Shown here: positions 45,404 through 56,812 of the stretch, piece by piece
Layout: every line of letters begins with the position of its first letter
How positions within the stretch are numbered: the stretch's first letter is position 1
Origin: Macrobrachium rosenbergii
Lineage: Eukaryota > Arthropoda > Malacostraca > Decapoda > Palaemonidae
NCBI RefSeq assembly: GCF_040412425.1
Contig: NC_089792.1
Coordinates: 22,114,861-22,178,860, forward strand
Direction of reading: 5' to 3'
DNA length: 64,000 bases
Position numbers and translations under genes: made by a program
The notes under the pieces: model-generated
What the model saw: only the letters and a program-made list of their open reading frames with translations
Database searches by the model: none
Told to the model about the DNA's origin: nothing

Positions 45404-45840
45404 GTTATGCTGATGTTTGTATAGTACGATATTAATATGTGAATATAGAGTACAGTATAATGTAGACTAGGCTACCGTATATGTACACGATATACCATAG
45501 TGTAGGCTAAGTTAATTCTTGTTTGTTATTCAATTTCTCTTTGTATTGAATTATCGTAAGACACTGCATGAATCTCCAGAATTAGCTGATATAAACAAAT
45601 ACTATTTCCTGGATGCATAGAGTATACTTTATAGTGTAGGCTAGGCTACCATATTTGTATACAGGTACTGAATACCCTAGTGTAGGCTAGCCTATATTCG
45701 AGATGCGTTTTTCCAACAAACGATGGGTTTTTTGGAATCTAACTCTATCGTAAGTAGGATAATACCTGTATAAGCATTTTTAGGTTTTTTTTTTCTGTTT
45801 GAACTATCTAAATAGGCAGTTCTAAGTGTTTTTAGAAGAG
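45404..45840. other. Short repeats around TAGGCTA
   Basis: AGAGTA..A-TATA-TGTAG-CTAGGCTACC occurs near 45447 and 45620, a diverged ~170-bp tandem duplication. No gene. Confidence 0.5.
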
Positions 45841-45930
45841 TTTTAAGTATTCGCGGATTTTAGCTATTTGCCGGGGGGTGGGGGGCCGCTGTGGTATGCA
45901 TCCCCCACGAATACGGGGGTTTACTGTACA
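45841..45930 (-). repeat. Pogo/Tigger-like element terminus
   Basis: On the minus strand: TACAGTAAACCCCCGTATTC, GTGGGGGATGCATACCACAG, then AATAGCTAAAATCCGCGAAT. These are typical ends of a pogo-like miniature element. The partner end was not found, so it is a truncated copy or extends into unrecognised sequence. Confidence 0.55.
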
Positions 45931-46146
45931 CTAACCAATGTTAATAAGAGCATGGTTTGTTAATCGTAAGATACTGTTGAAAAACGAAAGAGTGTATCTT
46001 GCATGTTCAAAATTTTGCTTTCCCTTTTACCCATGCACATGTAGTGCGGAAATTTGCATATGCACTTGTGTCACAGTATTTGTAACCATTTTCATTCATT
46101 TTACATGGAGCGCTTTAGGCAGCAGAATGAGCACTCACACCGTTTC

Positions 46147-46814
46147 TTAAAGTAAAAGAACACCTCTGTCCCACAGAATAGTCTTGAGTTGATTGTTAGG
46201 GCATCCAGCCCAATTGGTGGAGTGCCCTTGCAGCTTGCATGTTTTGCAGCGGTATTGGGGTATTTCAGCGTCCTTTCGTGAGGAGGGAGGACTTCTTTGG
46301 TGGCCATCCTTTCGTGAAGAGGGAGGACTCGTCCTGGATTTGCACGGGGAGTGCCCCTTCCAGTAATCACTTCGGCAGGGGGAAGGTGATTCTTCTGACG
46401 ATGGCATGCCAGTCAAGGTGGCTGTTCTGGTCAGGTGATTTTACAGATGAGGCCTCCCTAGTGGAGGTAGCTAGGCAATGGAGTGGCATTGGGGGGAGGA
46501 CATCCTCAGATGTGGTCTCGTGCCCAGTGCCTGATTTTACTCACCACGCCAGTGCAGTGAGGTTGAGTGCCCCAAGGGGTTGTGACCTGGAGCTCGACTG
46601 TAGGAACAGAGTTGGTGTGGTCCTCTGCCCAGGTCATCGTCCACCTAGTCTCGTCTACAGTGGCACTAGCTGGCACTCTAGCCTGGTCAATCTGACAGAT
46701 ATCTGATGCAGTGTCCACCGTAACCAGCAGGTCCATGGGCAGGCTAGAGCCATCAGGGGGTGCCACTGAGATGGACGCAGGGCAGGAGCCTGTGATGGGA
46801 CCTCTAATAAGCAA
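46147..46814 (-). pseudogene. Retroelement fragments: protease-like segment and CCHC knuckle
   Basis: Minus-strand frame 46814-46506 contains PMDLLVTVDTASDICQID, resembling a retropepsin active-site strand with DTA where DTG or DSG is usual, and ends KIRHWARDHI then a stop. A separate frame (46416-46147) holds RCKTCKLQGHSTNWAGC, a CCHC knuckle of the same spacing as CTACKVYDHSPTWAKC in the 41 kb copy, preceded by a degenerate CRSDYWKGHSPC. The protease-like part lies upstream of the knuckle, the reverse of normal Gag-Pro order, so this is probably a rearranged or composite remnant. Confidence 0.55.
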
Positions 46815-46899
46815 ATGGAATGGACTCAGTAGGTCCGTACAAAACTCGAGCTTCTAGCTTGTGGTGAGTGAATTTCATAGGCCTTAAAGACCCAAGGAT

Positions 46900-47790
46900 G
46901 TCTTGAAAGATATAATGGTGTTCATAATGAATGGTTGTGTGTCTCGGAGGATGTAGGGGGTTCTCGATGAATGAATTAGGGCATCACAAAGGATGTAGGG
47001 TGTTCAGAGTGAATAGCTTAGGGTGTCTCGAGGGACGTGATGAACGATTTGTCGAGCTTCTCGGAGGACGTAGGGTGTTCCCAATAGACAAGTTAGGTCG
47101 CCATTAAGGACATAGGGTGTTCGGAATGAACGGCGTAGGGTGTCTCGATGGACAGGTGATGAACGATTCCTAGGGCATCTCGGAGGACGTAGGGTGTTCG
47201 GAATGAATGGCTTAGGTGTCTCAGAGGACATAAGGTGGTCTCAATGAATGGTTAAGGGCGTCTCGGAGGACTTGAGGGTGTTCAAAATGAACAGAGTGAT
47301 TAGGATGTGTCAGAGGACGTGGGGTGTTCTCAGTGAGCAGTTAAGGGTGTCTCGGAAGGATTGAGGATGTTTGGAACAAATGGAATGATTAGGGTGTCTT
47401 GGAGGATGTGTGGGTGTTCTTGATAAATGATTAAGGGCTTCTCAGAGGACTTGTGGTTGTTTGGAAGGAACGGAATGATTAGGGCATCTTGGAAGACGTA
47501 GGATGTTCTTAATGAATGGTGAAGGGGGTCTTGTAGGACTTGAGGGTGTTCGGGACGAACAGAATGATTAGGGTGTCTTGGAGGACATGGTGTGTTCTCA
47601 ATGAACCGTTAAGGGCATCTCAGAGGACTTAAGGGTGTTCGGGATGAATGGAATGATTAGGACATCTCGGAGGACATCTGAATGAATGGTTAAGGGCATG
47701 TCGGAGGACGTTATTTGTATTTGTAGGAACGCGTTAGAATGTCTTAGAGAACGTAACTTTTATTTATAGGAACAATTTTTGGGGGTTCAT
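46900..47790 (-). repeat. Tandem array B, opposite orientation to array A
   Basis: About 19 subunits of the same repeat in reverse complement (plus strand: GTGTCTCGGAGGA(C/T)GTAGGGTGTTC...). Its outer edge (47715-47790, AACGTAACTTTTATTTATAG then GAACAATTTTTGGGGG) is the inverted match of 38990-39060. Segment X, expected next, is missing beyond CACAAATT at about 47790. Confidence 0.9.
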
Positions 47791-49236
47791 CACAAATTAA
47801 CGTATGCCATTAGGGTTGCTGAGAGACATTGGATCACGCTGGCCCGGGTAAATAATATGGCGTACGTAGGTTTGAGTATTAGATACGTCCGGAACAGACT
47901 TTCTTGAGAGAATGGTTGTAAGGCTTAAGATTACCATGCACGGACAAGGCTAGGTTGCCACACGGCTAAGTTACATGGTTGGAGGAATGTATTTTACGTT
48001 ATGCTAAGGAGACCTGATTCAGGGCATGTGACGGGGTTTACTCGTGTTTACATTAGTGTGCAGTGTGGGCCAGGTTTGGCAATGGTGTGTGAGATTTGGC
48101 AACACTGTGGCGGGACAGCTCAAAGCTGTCTGGGCGGCGAGACAATGCAAGGTCGACAGGGAGGAATGAATGAAAAGGGGGCATTCTGGTACTGCTTAGT
48201 TACTGACTGGAATGGAATGTATCACGTGTTGCTTTATAGAGGAATTTTAAGCAAGGTGCAAATACTAAACAAATTTTCTTTTGGCTTGCATAGCCAGAAC
48301 AAAGTTTTATGGTTTTATTAGATTTACTTGATAAGGAAGAATAATATATTTGCCTAACGAATTGCTAACCTCAATGAGAGAGAGAGAGAGAGAGTAAAAA
48401 AAGAAATTTTAACTTCAGCGATACTGCGATACGAAAATTGCTGGACAGGTTAACCAATATAGGTTCTATTGTGTGCCTTACTCAGCTTTTTCGAATGGCG
48501 AAAATGTTGGAGCCACATGGGAAGGAAATACATGCACTATTTCGTTTTAAACACCAACAGCAACAAAAGTCACTTTACTTCCTAGCTAGCCTGTCGTGGA
48601 AAACATGCTATCATGCGTTAGCCATGAAAGCTTGTGTAAAGGTTAATAACTCTATTCTGTATGGGTTTGCATGCATGTGTCCTAACAATTTCCTACTCAC
48701 TTTGCAGTCACGATTTGGTCACACCTAACATAAAGATGAAACACTGCACCTACTGTGGAGTTGGATCACTTGTGCTCTTGTATGGGAATATTTTTACGCT
48801 AGTTAGAAGGTTCGTTTCTTTTGTTTGCAACCACCTTGATTGCGGCTATTCAGCTGATGATTGCGGCTGAAAGGGGGGAGGGGGGCAATCTGCAAGATTC
48901 CAAGCAAGGGTTGCCACTGATATGTTATGGCTGAGTGCAATGAGAACTTACCTTGAAAATTTATATCTGACTCTTTGGCCAAGTCCAGTAAACTTATGCA
49001 AAGGTGTAGGCTGAAGGCCTGCTTCAGAAGGGGGAAGTGTCAGGTAAACACTTAGGTTTTCGCTTACATGAATATATTTGCATTAGTTACATATCAGAAG
49101 AAAAGGGAGCGTAAATTGGACAGGTAAACAGATTCCTGCTGTGTCAAAGGAGTAACAAAACAACTGGGGTATTTTCCCTGATGTAACTCAAAGGCCCGCT
49201 TCAGAGGGGCACCGGAGAGGCGGGAGAAAGTGAGGG
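47791..49236. other. No recognised gene
   Basis: A (GA)n stretch at about 48375-48395. The open frames are short. On the minus strand CAAG|GTAAGTTC at about 48958 looks like a splice donor, but no coding exon could be assigned to it. Confidence 0.35.
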
Positions 49237-50100
49237 TTATACCTCTGTGCACACAAGATGATGCTCAGATACACAGTAGGCCCATGAATCGGCCATGTGG
49301 CAGGGTTCCATAAGGGTGGTGGGTTGCTTATCATTTAGATATACAGCTAGGGGCACAGGCATACATTGGTAAAGGTCCTCCAGCATGGTCCGATTGTAGA
49401 GGTCCTCAAACGTAGTGCAAAACAAGGATTCAAACCAGCAGGTACCAGACTGGGTCTGATGACAGGCCCATTCAGTCCGGGACCAGCCAACTTCCTTGGC
49501 AAGACCTCGGAACCGCTGTCTCCATTTCTCTGGGGTTATTTTGTAGGCCTTCATGATGACTCTACGCACTTCACCCATGTCGCCTCTCTGGCTCTTCTCC
49601 AGTGAGCGAAGGGCTGCCTTAGTTTTTCCCTCCATGTCCTTGGCTGGTACTAAGGCCCTCTCTGTCTCGGTGGTGCTGTAGTTGTCAAAGAGTGCCTCTA
49701 TTTCCTCCAGCCATGCTTCTGGCTCGTCCTCAGTCCACTCGGGGATGAGGGAATTAATGCTGAAGATTGGAGCATTTGGGGTAGCAGGTGTGGGGCTGGA
49801 GGCTTGCTCTCTAGCCATAGCTTCGGCATTTTCCTTTTTTGCTCTTTCCAGCCCGAGCTCCTTTTCCATGAAGGCTAACTCATGCTGTCGTCTCCTTTCT
49901 TCTCTTTCATCTTCCAGTTGCCTCTGTTCGGCCTCATACCTCCTCTGCTTGGCTTCGTAATTCCGCCGTTCAAGTCTTTCTTCCTTCTCTTGCTTGGCCA
50001 AGTCATCCATCTGCTCCTTGACCCACGTGGCGAAGTCTAATCCAGTGAGACCTGCCGCCGTCCCCAGCTTCATGAAGGCTTTATAATTCTCTGCTGCCAT
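49237..50100 (-). CDS. LTR-retrotransposon Gag, intact 287-residue frame
   Basis: Longest uninterrupted protein in the window. The N-terminus ENYKAFMKLGTAAGLTGLDF is followed by VKEQMDDLAK and a Glu/Arg coiled coil (about residues 33-95, RRYEAEQRQLEDEREERRR). A linker and a SCAN-like Gag capsid domain follow (about residues 118-280): EPEAWLEEIEALFDNY, KAYKITPEKWRQRFRG, EDLYQCMPVPLAVYLNDKQP. The frame ends at VCTEV before any zinc knuckle or protease, and sequence beyond is not Gag-like, so the element is truncated at its 3' side. Established: Gag forms the particle. It is a cousin of the copies at 42110 and 44060, but clearly diverged. The region 50101-50560 could include the leader and LTR; edges not located. 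Expression is unknown. Confidence 0.8.
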   Translation of the reverse strand: MAAENYKAFMKLGTAAGLTGLDFATWVKEQMDDLAKQEKEERLERRNYEAKQRRYEAEQRQLEDEREERRRQHELAFMEKELGLERAKKENAEAMAREQASSPTPATPNAPIFSINSLIPEWTEDEPEAWLEEIEALFDNYSTTETERALVPAKDMEGKTKAALRSLEKSQRGDMGEVRRVIMKAYKITPEKWRQRFRGLAKEVGWSRTEWACHQTQSGTCWFESLFCTTFEDLYNRTMLEDLYQCMPVPLAVYLNDKQPTTLMEPCHMADSWAYCVSEHHLVCTEV

Positions 50101-51170
50101 GATTCTGGTGGGTAAGGGTGTCTATCCGGGTTGACCGGACATACTTGGGCAGCAAGGAAGGGTCCTTCAGATTTAGGGTGACTCTTCAGTGATGTGGCAC
50201 CCTTTCAATAAGGTGGCACTGTGGTTGGGTGTACTGTGTAAAGGTCACATTGGTGGCACTCAGTATCCTTAGGTACTGGTGTAGCTTAGGCACAAAAGGA
50301 CTTTTCGTCTGTGCTCCTTTTGTTTGGTTTTGGTTTTTCCAAGTTTGTTTGCAGGCACTATGGTGCCAGTGCGTTCCTAGGAACCCTTTACGTGAGTCCG
50401 CTAGTTTGTATTTAAGGAAGATGCACTCTACCCCAGCAGAGAGTAACAATTCAGTGAGAGAGCAAGGGAAGATAAGAGAGAGAGAGAGTGATGTAAGCTA
50501 TTCGGTTGATGTCAGTGCTTCAGATTAGTGGCACTAGGGAAGGAAGGAAAATGGAATTGTGGTTGCTTTTGAGGCCCTTGTGAGTGGCTGGTCCCAGTAC
50601 CCGCTGTGCTACTACCCCCTTCTCATGCAGAGGGGGGAAAGGCTACCTTTTGATTAAGTTTGGGTAAAAGACCTTGCTTCTGACCAACCGTTTCTAACTG
50701 TAATTAATCTTAACTTGTCCTCATCTATTTGTGGGACAGAGGTGTTTCTGGTTATTTGGTTTAGTTGAATTAATTATCCCGGTGTCGGCCCGAACTTTCT
50801 ATGAAGAGGGCCACTTACACTAGGTTAGGTTAGGTTGAATGCTTACTTGAATATATGAGAGAGAGAGAGAGAGATATTAAGCCAGTAAATTTGTGCTGCC
50901 TGAGGAAATTTAGGTAAAATTTTTATAACTGCACACTGTCAGGATTCTTATCTGAAGATATGTCTTCTTGGGCTCTCTTTGGGCATTAGTTTAGCAACAA
51001 TAGCTTTCCCTGTGGCCGAGTCGTACGTCTTACTCTGAGGAGTTATGATTAAAATTATAAGTTCTTTTCTTTATATGATTTCTTACCCCAGTGGATTTGT
51101 ATAGGAACTTGTTATATATTTCCTAACTAAGACCTATCATTCCCTGACTAAATTATATCTTGGTTTTTAT
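50101..51170. other. Possible LTR/leader of the Gag element, then unassigned DNA
   Basis: Many GGTGGCACT/GTGGCACTG phrases occur at 50200-50260 and 50530. (GA)n stretches are at about 50455-50490 and 50860-50873, and a TTAGG run at 50819-50836. No LTR edges proven. Confidence 0.35.
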
Positions 51171-51289
51171 CTATTGTATGGAACCCTATCCTACTTTCTA
51201 TCTATCGCAGTCTATGTCTGGCTAAGATTTTGCGAGGTGGGTTACTCCGCGCAACGAAGTAGTCCCAAAGTGGCAATGAGGCAGATGCT

Positions 51290-51370
51290 AAAGGTGACTG
51301 TGGCGCTACAAACCAATCACACAACCAATAACAACAAAGGTTTTAAGATGGCGGACATGGTGAGCTGTCA
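51290..51370 (+). promoter_or_regulatory. Possible promoter: CCAAT-type motifs and a YY1-like site
   Basis: Two CCAAT-like motifs (ACCAATCACACAACCAATAA) are followed about 20 bp on by AAGATGGCGGACATGG, which matches the YY1 site often found just downstream of start sites and also offers an ATG in good context. A GTGAGC right after ATGGCGGACATG could be a splice donor. No gene could be attached. Confidence 0.25.
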
Positions 51371-51415
51371 ACCTGGGCTCCAAAATGTCGGACGAATCCC
51401 GTTAGCACACAACAA

Positions 51416-51763
51416 ATGCAGCTGGAAGCAGGCTCGGCGGATGAATACAGGTCTCAGGCACGTTTGTTTACAATTGAATCACACAAAGCACTCGAATTCC
51501 TCTCACAAATGAACGAAGCAAATGCAGGAATACAGCTTTACTCTAAATACACCAACAATGCAAAGGATTTTACGTTAGGGAGATGGAAAACGAAATTATT
51601 ACGAGGTAAGCTAGGGAAGCCACTCAAACGAAAGATCCCTCTCGTCAGAAGTTACATTTCTATCCTGGGCACAGCCCAGTCACTTTTTTTAGCCAGCACT
51701 AGGTTTTCCAGTGATGAAATTTTCATAAGGATCAAAATGTTACGCCTTTCGTCATCGTCCTAA
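51416..51763 (+). other. 115-codon open frame of unknown status
   Basis: MQLEAGSADEYRSQARLFTI opening; no known domain; mixed composition. It lies 60 bp after the promoter-like site, so it could be a real first exon or chance. Cannot be decided from sequence alone. Confidence 0.2.
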
Positions 51764-52204
51764 ACCAAACAGAAACAGACACAGGCAGGTAGAAAAAAAA
51801 GTCGGAGAACCTAATAAATAAAAGAAAGCGTTTATAAAAGCATAAATTTAAAAGAGAGAAAATTATTCATAGTATTGTATTCTATCTTCCCTTCAGAGTT
51901 TTCATGCAAACTTTCCCATCCCCTAATGTTTTCTTTGCCTTCATCCAGGAATTTCAGGATTTGGGAGACATGTTTCTGAAAAGAAATAGTTGGCTGTATA
52001 TTTTGCACCATCCAGTTTCCATCACCTCACCCATTTTTCCGAGGGAATGTCAAGTATTTATTTCGGATTTCGTGATTCTTTTACGTTTAACGTTTTCCTC
52101 TGAAACAGATTCGTGATCCCTAATATTTCATATCTTTTGTTCATTCTCGTGATAGCACTGACAAATGTTTATTAATTTAAGTCTAAGTATTTCTAGCTAG
52201 CCAA

Positions 52205-52232
52205 GGCTTTCCCATATATATCTAATATATAT

Positions 52233-52301
<69 letters not shown>

Positions 52302-52340
52302 ATGTATGTGTATATATATGTATATGTATATACACATACA
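52205..52340. repeat. (TA)n/(TG)n microsatellite
   Basis: TA tract with short interruptions, (TG)n at about 52281-52300, then mixed TATG repeats. Confidence 0.95.
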
Positions 52341-53395
52341 TAAATATAGTTAATCCATATTATCCAAGTACAAAGTTATTTTTATAGTTTTGACAACGAT
52401 TAATACTGTATATAACAAGCAAGTTAATTAGAGAGATACCAAAAATTTGCGCAACAGGAAATTACAGTCAGTAGCTCTGTGATAAATGGGAATATGAATT
52501 TCACATTAATTCTTTCCATCAAAAGAAATGAACAGTGATGGTGCAGGAAAATTTCATTGCATAGGGAATGTATAATGTACATTGTATGAACAATCGCCAA
52601 AGAAAGATTAGAATAATGTCTCAGTATTTCAGTGATGTAATACAACGAACTGAATAAGCCCATCTGTTGTTAAAGTGAGATAAAAAAAAAAAGAATGCTT
52701 ATATTCTCTGAGGACAGGGAAATTACGAAATTACAAAAAGAAATAACTTGCCTTGCTATAGTATTCACTAAGAATAACAGTCTTCGTCCATTGAAAATCT
52801 TTGTTACGTTTCATTTCAGAAAAATAATAGTTAAAAAAGCATCAATTAAGAGCTCATCTTAAAACATCAAGGGATCTTGTATAACAGATCCATCAAGGTT
52901 TTTATTATTTTTTGTTGGAATAAGGAATTAAACTGCTTGAATAAATTTTGACATTTACACGATAACCGTGCTTTTTTTTATACTTTAGAGAAAAGAAGTC
53001 ATGCCAAAGATTCAGGTGGTGCCAAAAAAGGTTTAGTTTTGATATGATTATCATCCTAAGAATGAAAAATTTCATTTTCAATAAAATACGTAAAATGTAC
53101 AGATTTTCATGATTACTTAGCCTGGTCCAAATGTTAATAAACGTTATGCTGTTAGTTCCATTGAGAAATAAGTTTTATGAAGGGCACATGTGTACTCTCT
53201 GAGGGTTTCGGCTCAACTAACTCCTGACAAATTTCAAAAGATTTTTAATAGTCTTTATGTTCATTCTGCCGTGCCGTCCTCCTGCGATGTAAATATTGTA
53301 ATTTCATCATTCTAAGTACCTTTCCTTTTTTCAAAAATGGTAAATAAAAAAAACTGGTATGGATCATAATATTAGTTGTTTTTATGTTTTTTATA
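52341..53395. other. No recognised gene
   Basis: AT-rich; short open frames only. Confidence 0.4.

Positions 53396-53462
<67 letters not shown>
53396..53462. repeat. (TA)n microsatellite
   Basis: About 30 TA units; responsible for Tyr/Ile-repeat open frames on both strands. Confidence 0.97.
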
Positions 53463-53464
<2 letters not shown>

Positions 53465-53566
53465 GTTTCTAAACTTTTTTAAAGCATCTTTTCCTTTTCT
53501 GTCTTCCACTCTCTTTATATTAGAACTTATTTTTCTTTCTTCAGTAGGCATTACTGTCTTGGCAAT

Positions 53567-53570
<4 letters not shown>

Positions 53571-53624
<54 letters not shown>
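53571..53624. repeat. (TC)n microsatellite
   Basis: About 27 CT units. Confidence 0.97.
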
Positions 53625-53627
<3 letters not shown>

Positions 53628-53789
53628 ATTAAATTGACTTCTCTCAAAATTCATTATAATTTTTCTATTCGGAGGAAAGCTATTGTTTGCCTATCAAGGC
53701 TCTGCTCCTCTTAATTGTTGAAAGAAACCTTTTTATAAGCTGAGCGTTTACTCGTTTCCAAATGCAACTTGGCCATTGTTTACCTTCAT

Positions 53790-53846
53790 ATATATATACA
53801 CACACACATCAGTATATTATATTATATATATATATATATGTGTATT

Positions 53847-53935
<89 letters not shown>

Positions 53936-53942
53936 TATATTC
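53790..53942. repeat. (TA)n cluster with CA and TG interruptions
   Basis: Three TA tracts within 150 bp. Confidence 0.95.
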
Positions 53943-55815
53943 TAAATAATATGGATATATATACTTTTCAAACAACATTCCAAAAAGCCTGATACCTTTT
54001 CATGATACCATTTACACTTAATGTTCTTTTTGAATTATGGCTTTTCTATACAAGAGAGCTAAGAAGTCAAGTTTTACTTGTAAAAAGTACTTCTTTCTCT
54101 AGCCTATATAATGACAATTAAATTTCAGTTTGCAATTAGGTATTTTAAAGCTTCATCTCTGTAATACTTAATGACGATTTAAAAACTTTTATCAAAGCCT
54201 TAAGACTGAAATCTAAACAGGAATTTGATCTCTGACATGTGGGAGCTCATTGTGGGCTGTGATATGTCTTTTGTGCCGATAACATTTTAGTTACGGAGGC
54301 TGTTTGTCGTGTAAATGCCATTTACAATAAACGAAAAATTCAATTTCATTCTTAATTGCAAATGCATTTAATATTTAAGTATACTGAATGGAACCTATGA
54401 ATTTACAATGGTATTTTTTTGAAAATGTATTCGATCTCGTATAAGTGAATGCAGTCCGTGAATTTGCACGAGTATTTATGCAGTGTATGGAGAGAGAAAT
54501 GATTTGGACATTAAATTTGAAAGTTACGCTGATATCACTCAAGAGAGAAGATAGTACTGGTACGTGTGATATTTAAGATACTGTTTTTTAATGTTTCCCA
54601 TGTGTTGTTGAATAAAAAATAAAAACAAAATAAAAACGTTTAAAACGAGAAACAAGAAACAAATCTTTTAAGCAAAAGAATGCCATTCATTCCACCTTTT
54701 CACGGCCAAAATGAGGCCGCTAGAAAGTTATTCTGTCATTTTGTCATTCACTGAAAATGTCCTCAGTGAAGTACATAATGCTTTCCGAATACGTTTTAGA
54801 AGTACTTAATTTAAATGTATAAATGCGTTGTAACATTCGCATCCTGTATAAAGTATTCACGACTTTCTCCTACCTTGAGGAGTTCAGTTTCATTTTCTGC
54901 GCGGGGGCTGGAAAGATAACAGTGCAACAGATACGTGTTCTTTGAACTGGCATGTAACTGGAGGAGACGTTTTCCTAATTTAGAAGTTTACTTGGTGGGA
55001 ACGTTCCTCGAGGCTGGAATTTATTTGATCTGGTGCTATATCTCATGCAAGTCCCTGGCCTCGTTAGTAAGGCCCCCCTAAAAAAAAAAAAAGTAAATGG
55101 TTAATTTAAATGCATAGAAAAAAGTAAGAAAATAAATAAATGGGAAACGTTACTTATATTGCCATCATCTCAAAATCTGTTTATTATAGCTCTTTAAGAA
55201 TTATAAAATCTTATACTGTTAGAATTCTAGGTATTGTTTGTAAGGCCTTCAGTACATTCTCCTCCCTCCCTCACATATCAAACTCAGTAATGTATAATAT
55301 TTATGCACAAACACCATCCACTTTCCTCTCAAATATTCCATTTTCATGGTAAATTCCACTTGAAATTATATTTCCATTCGCGGATAGATTATGAAAGTAA
55401 ATATATACATGAATTGCGCGGATTTTGATATTCAGAACCTAACTTAACTTCAGAATAATAGGTCATTAGATACTGTGCCGTACTGTAAGATTGATTATGT
55501 ATGAAAATTTAAAATAAATATGAATAATGTTTTAATAGCGGCAAAGTGAACGAAAGTCTTTTATGCAGATCGTTTTAGTCTTATCTCCAAGAATTCAATT
55601 TCCTCAGTTGAAACTTTCCTCAGAATTGAGTTCTTGGATCAAGTCACGTCTCCAGTAATATCAAGGGTTAAAACTTTACCCATCCCCCTCCATTTTTTTT
55701 TTAAGTGTTCAGAATGTCTGTTCAGATGTTTACGCCCAAAATTTATCTCATGTATATATGAATTTCTTACTATTTCAGATGTTTACGCTACCAAAATTTA
55801 TCACCTGAATACTTA
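53943..55815. other. No recognised gene
   Basis: AT-rich sequence without recognisable exons; the frame at 55140-55352 (70 codons) has no known motif. Confidence 0.4.
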
Positions 55816-55839
55816 CACATATATGTATAGATATATGTA

Positions 55840-55911
55840 TACAACATATATATATATTGTATTATATACATATATTATATATATGCATACATACAGTATT
55901 GTATATATATA

Positions 55912-56000
<89 letters not shown>
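55840..56000. repeat. (TA)n microsatellite
   Basis: Interrupted TA at 55840-55915, then about 38 uninterrupted TA units. Confidence 0.95.
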
Positions 56001-56002
<2 letters not shown>

Positions 56003-56736
56003 GTATGCATATAAAATTCATCCTGTGGAAAAGAGACTGAAATATGGATTGTCATAGAATATAGTAGTCGCAACATATAAAATATACAAGAAAGGGTATA
56101 GGAAAATAAGCAGAAATTAGCAAACAAGACTTACAGAAGGCTGGAGATTTCGAACATGAGACAAACAACGTCAAGGAAGATTAAACTGAACACGTACTTG
56201 GTAGTGAATGTATGATGATTTGTTACTGCTATATTTCGTTAAACTTCACGTTTGTCGTTGAATAAATCCGTTGTTCATCAGTACTTAAGAAACGAAATTA
56301 TATTTATCAGAAAGATATTTCTACATCTGACACGCAAGCTCCGGTTACTGTGCCCCTCTCTGCGCAGAATAAAAGGAAATAATATGATACGAACCACAGC
56401 TCTTACGCCTAGGGAGCCAAAGATAGTTCCCATAGCCCTAGAAAGGTAGTAAAAGATGCCACAATCTCCGATAAGCGCAATACAGCCATCGCCCTTAAGT
56501 GCCCGAGAGCAGCGTCTTGCGGCTTAGATGGTGGGGAAAAGCCTTTTCTAGATTCTTTACTTATTTTCCTTATCACGGAATAGGGAAACGTCGTTGGTTT
56601 AAGCATATATCACCCACTGTATGGAAAATAGTTAGGGCGTGTTATTGTTTGTTTTCGAAATCAGTTAGACATGACAGTGTCGACAGTGAACGTGATGAAG
56701 TAAATATTTATTCGATAGTTAAATGCTTAAGGTTTT
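56001..56736. other. No recognised gene; contains a motif repeated at 61.2 kb
   Basis: AAGTGCCCGAGAGCAGCGTC (from about 56497) recurs with one change from about 61219. No coding exon identified. Confidence 0.35.
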
Positions 56737-56761
56737 ATATATATATGTATATTATAAAACA

Positions 56762-56797
<36 letters not shown>

Positions 56798-56812
56798 TAT
56801 ATATATATATAA
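56737..56812. repeat. (TA)n microsatellite
   Basis: Two TA tracts separated by a short AT-rich piece. Confidence 0.95.

Noticed and set aside
53372..53714. Long open frames through microsatellites (also at 26417-26740, 55857-56057, 59971-60429, 12491-12794)
   Set aside because: Tyr/Ile, Cys/Val, Ser/Leu or Arg/Glu runs come directly from (TA)n, (CA)n and (CT)n; no coding signal.
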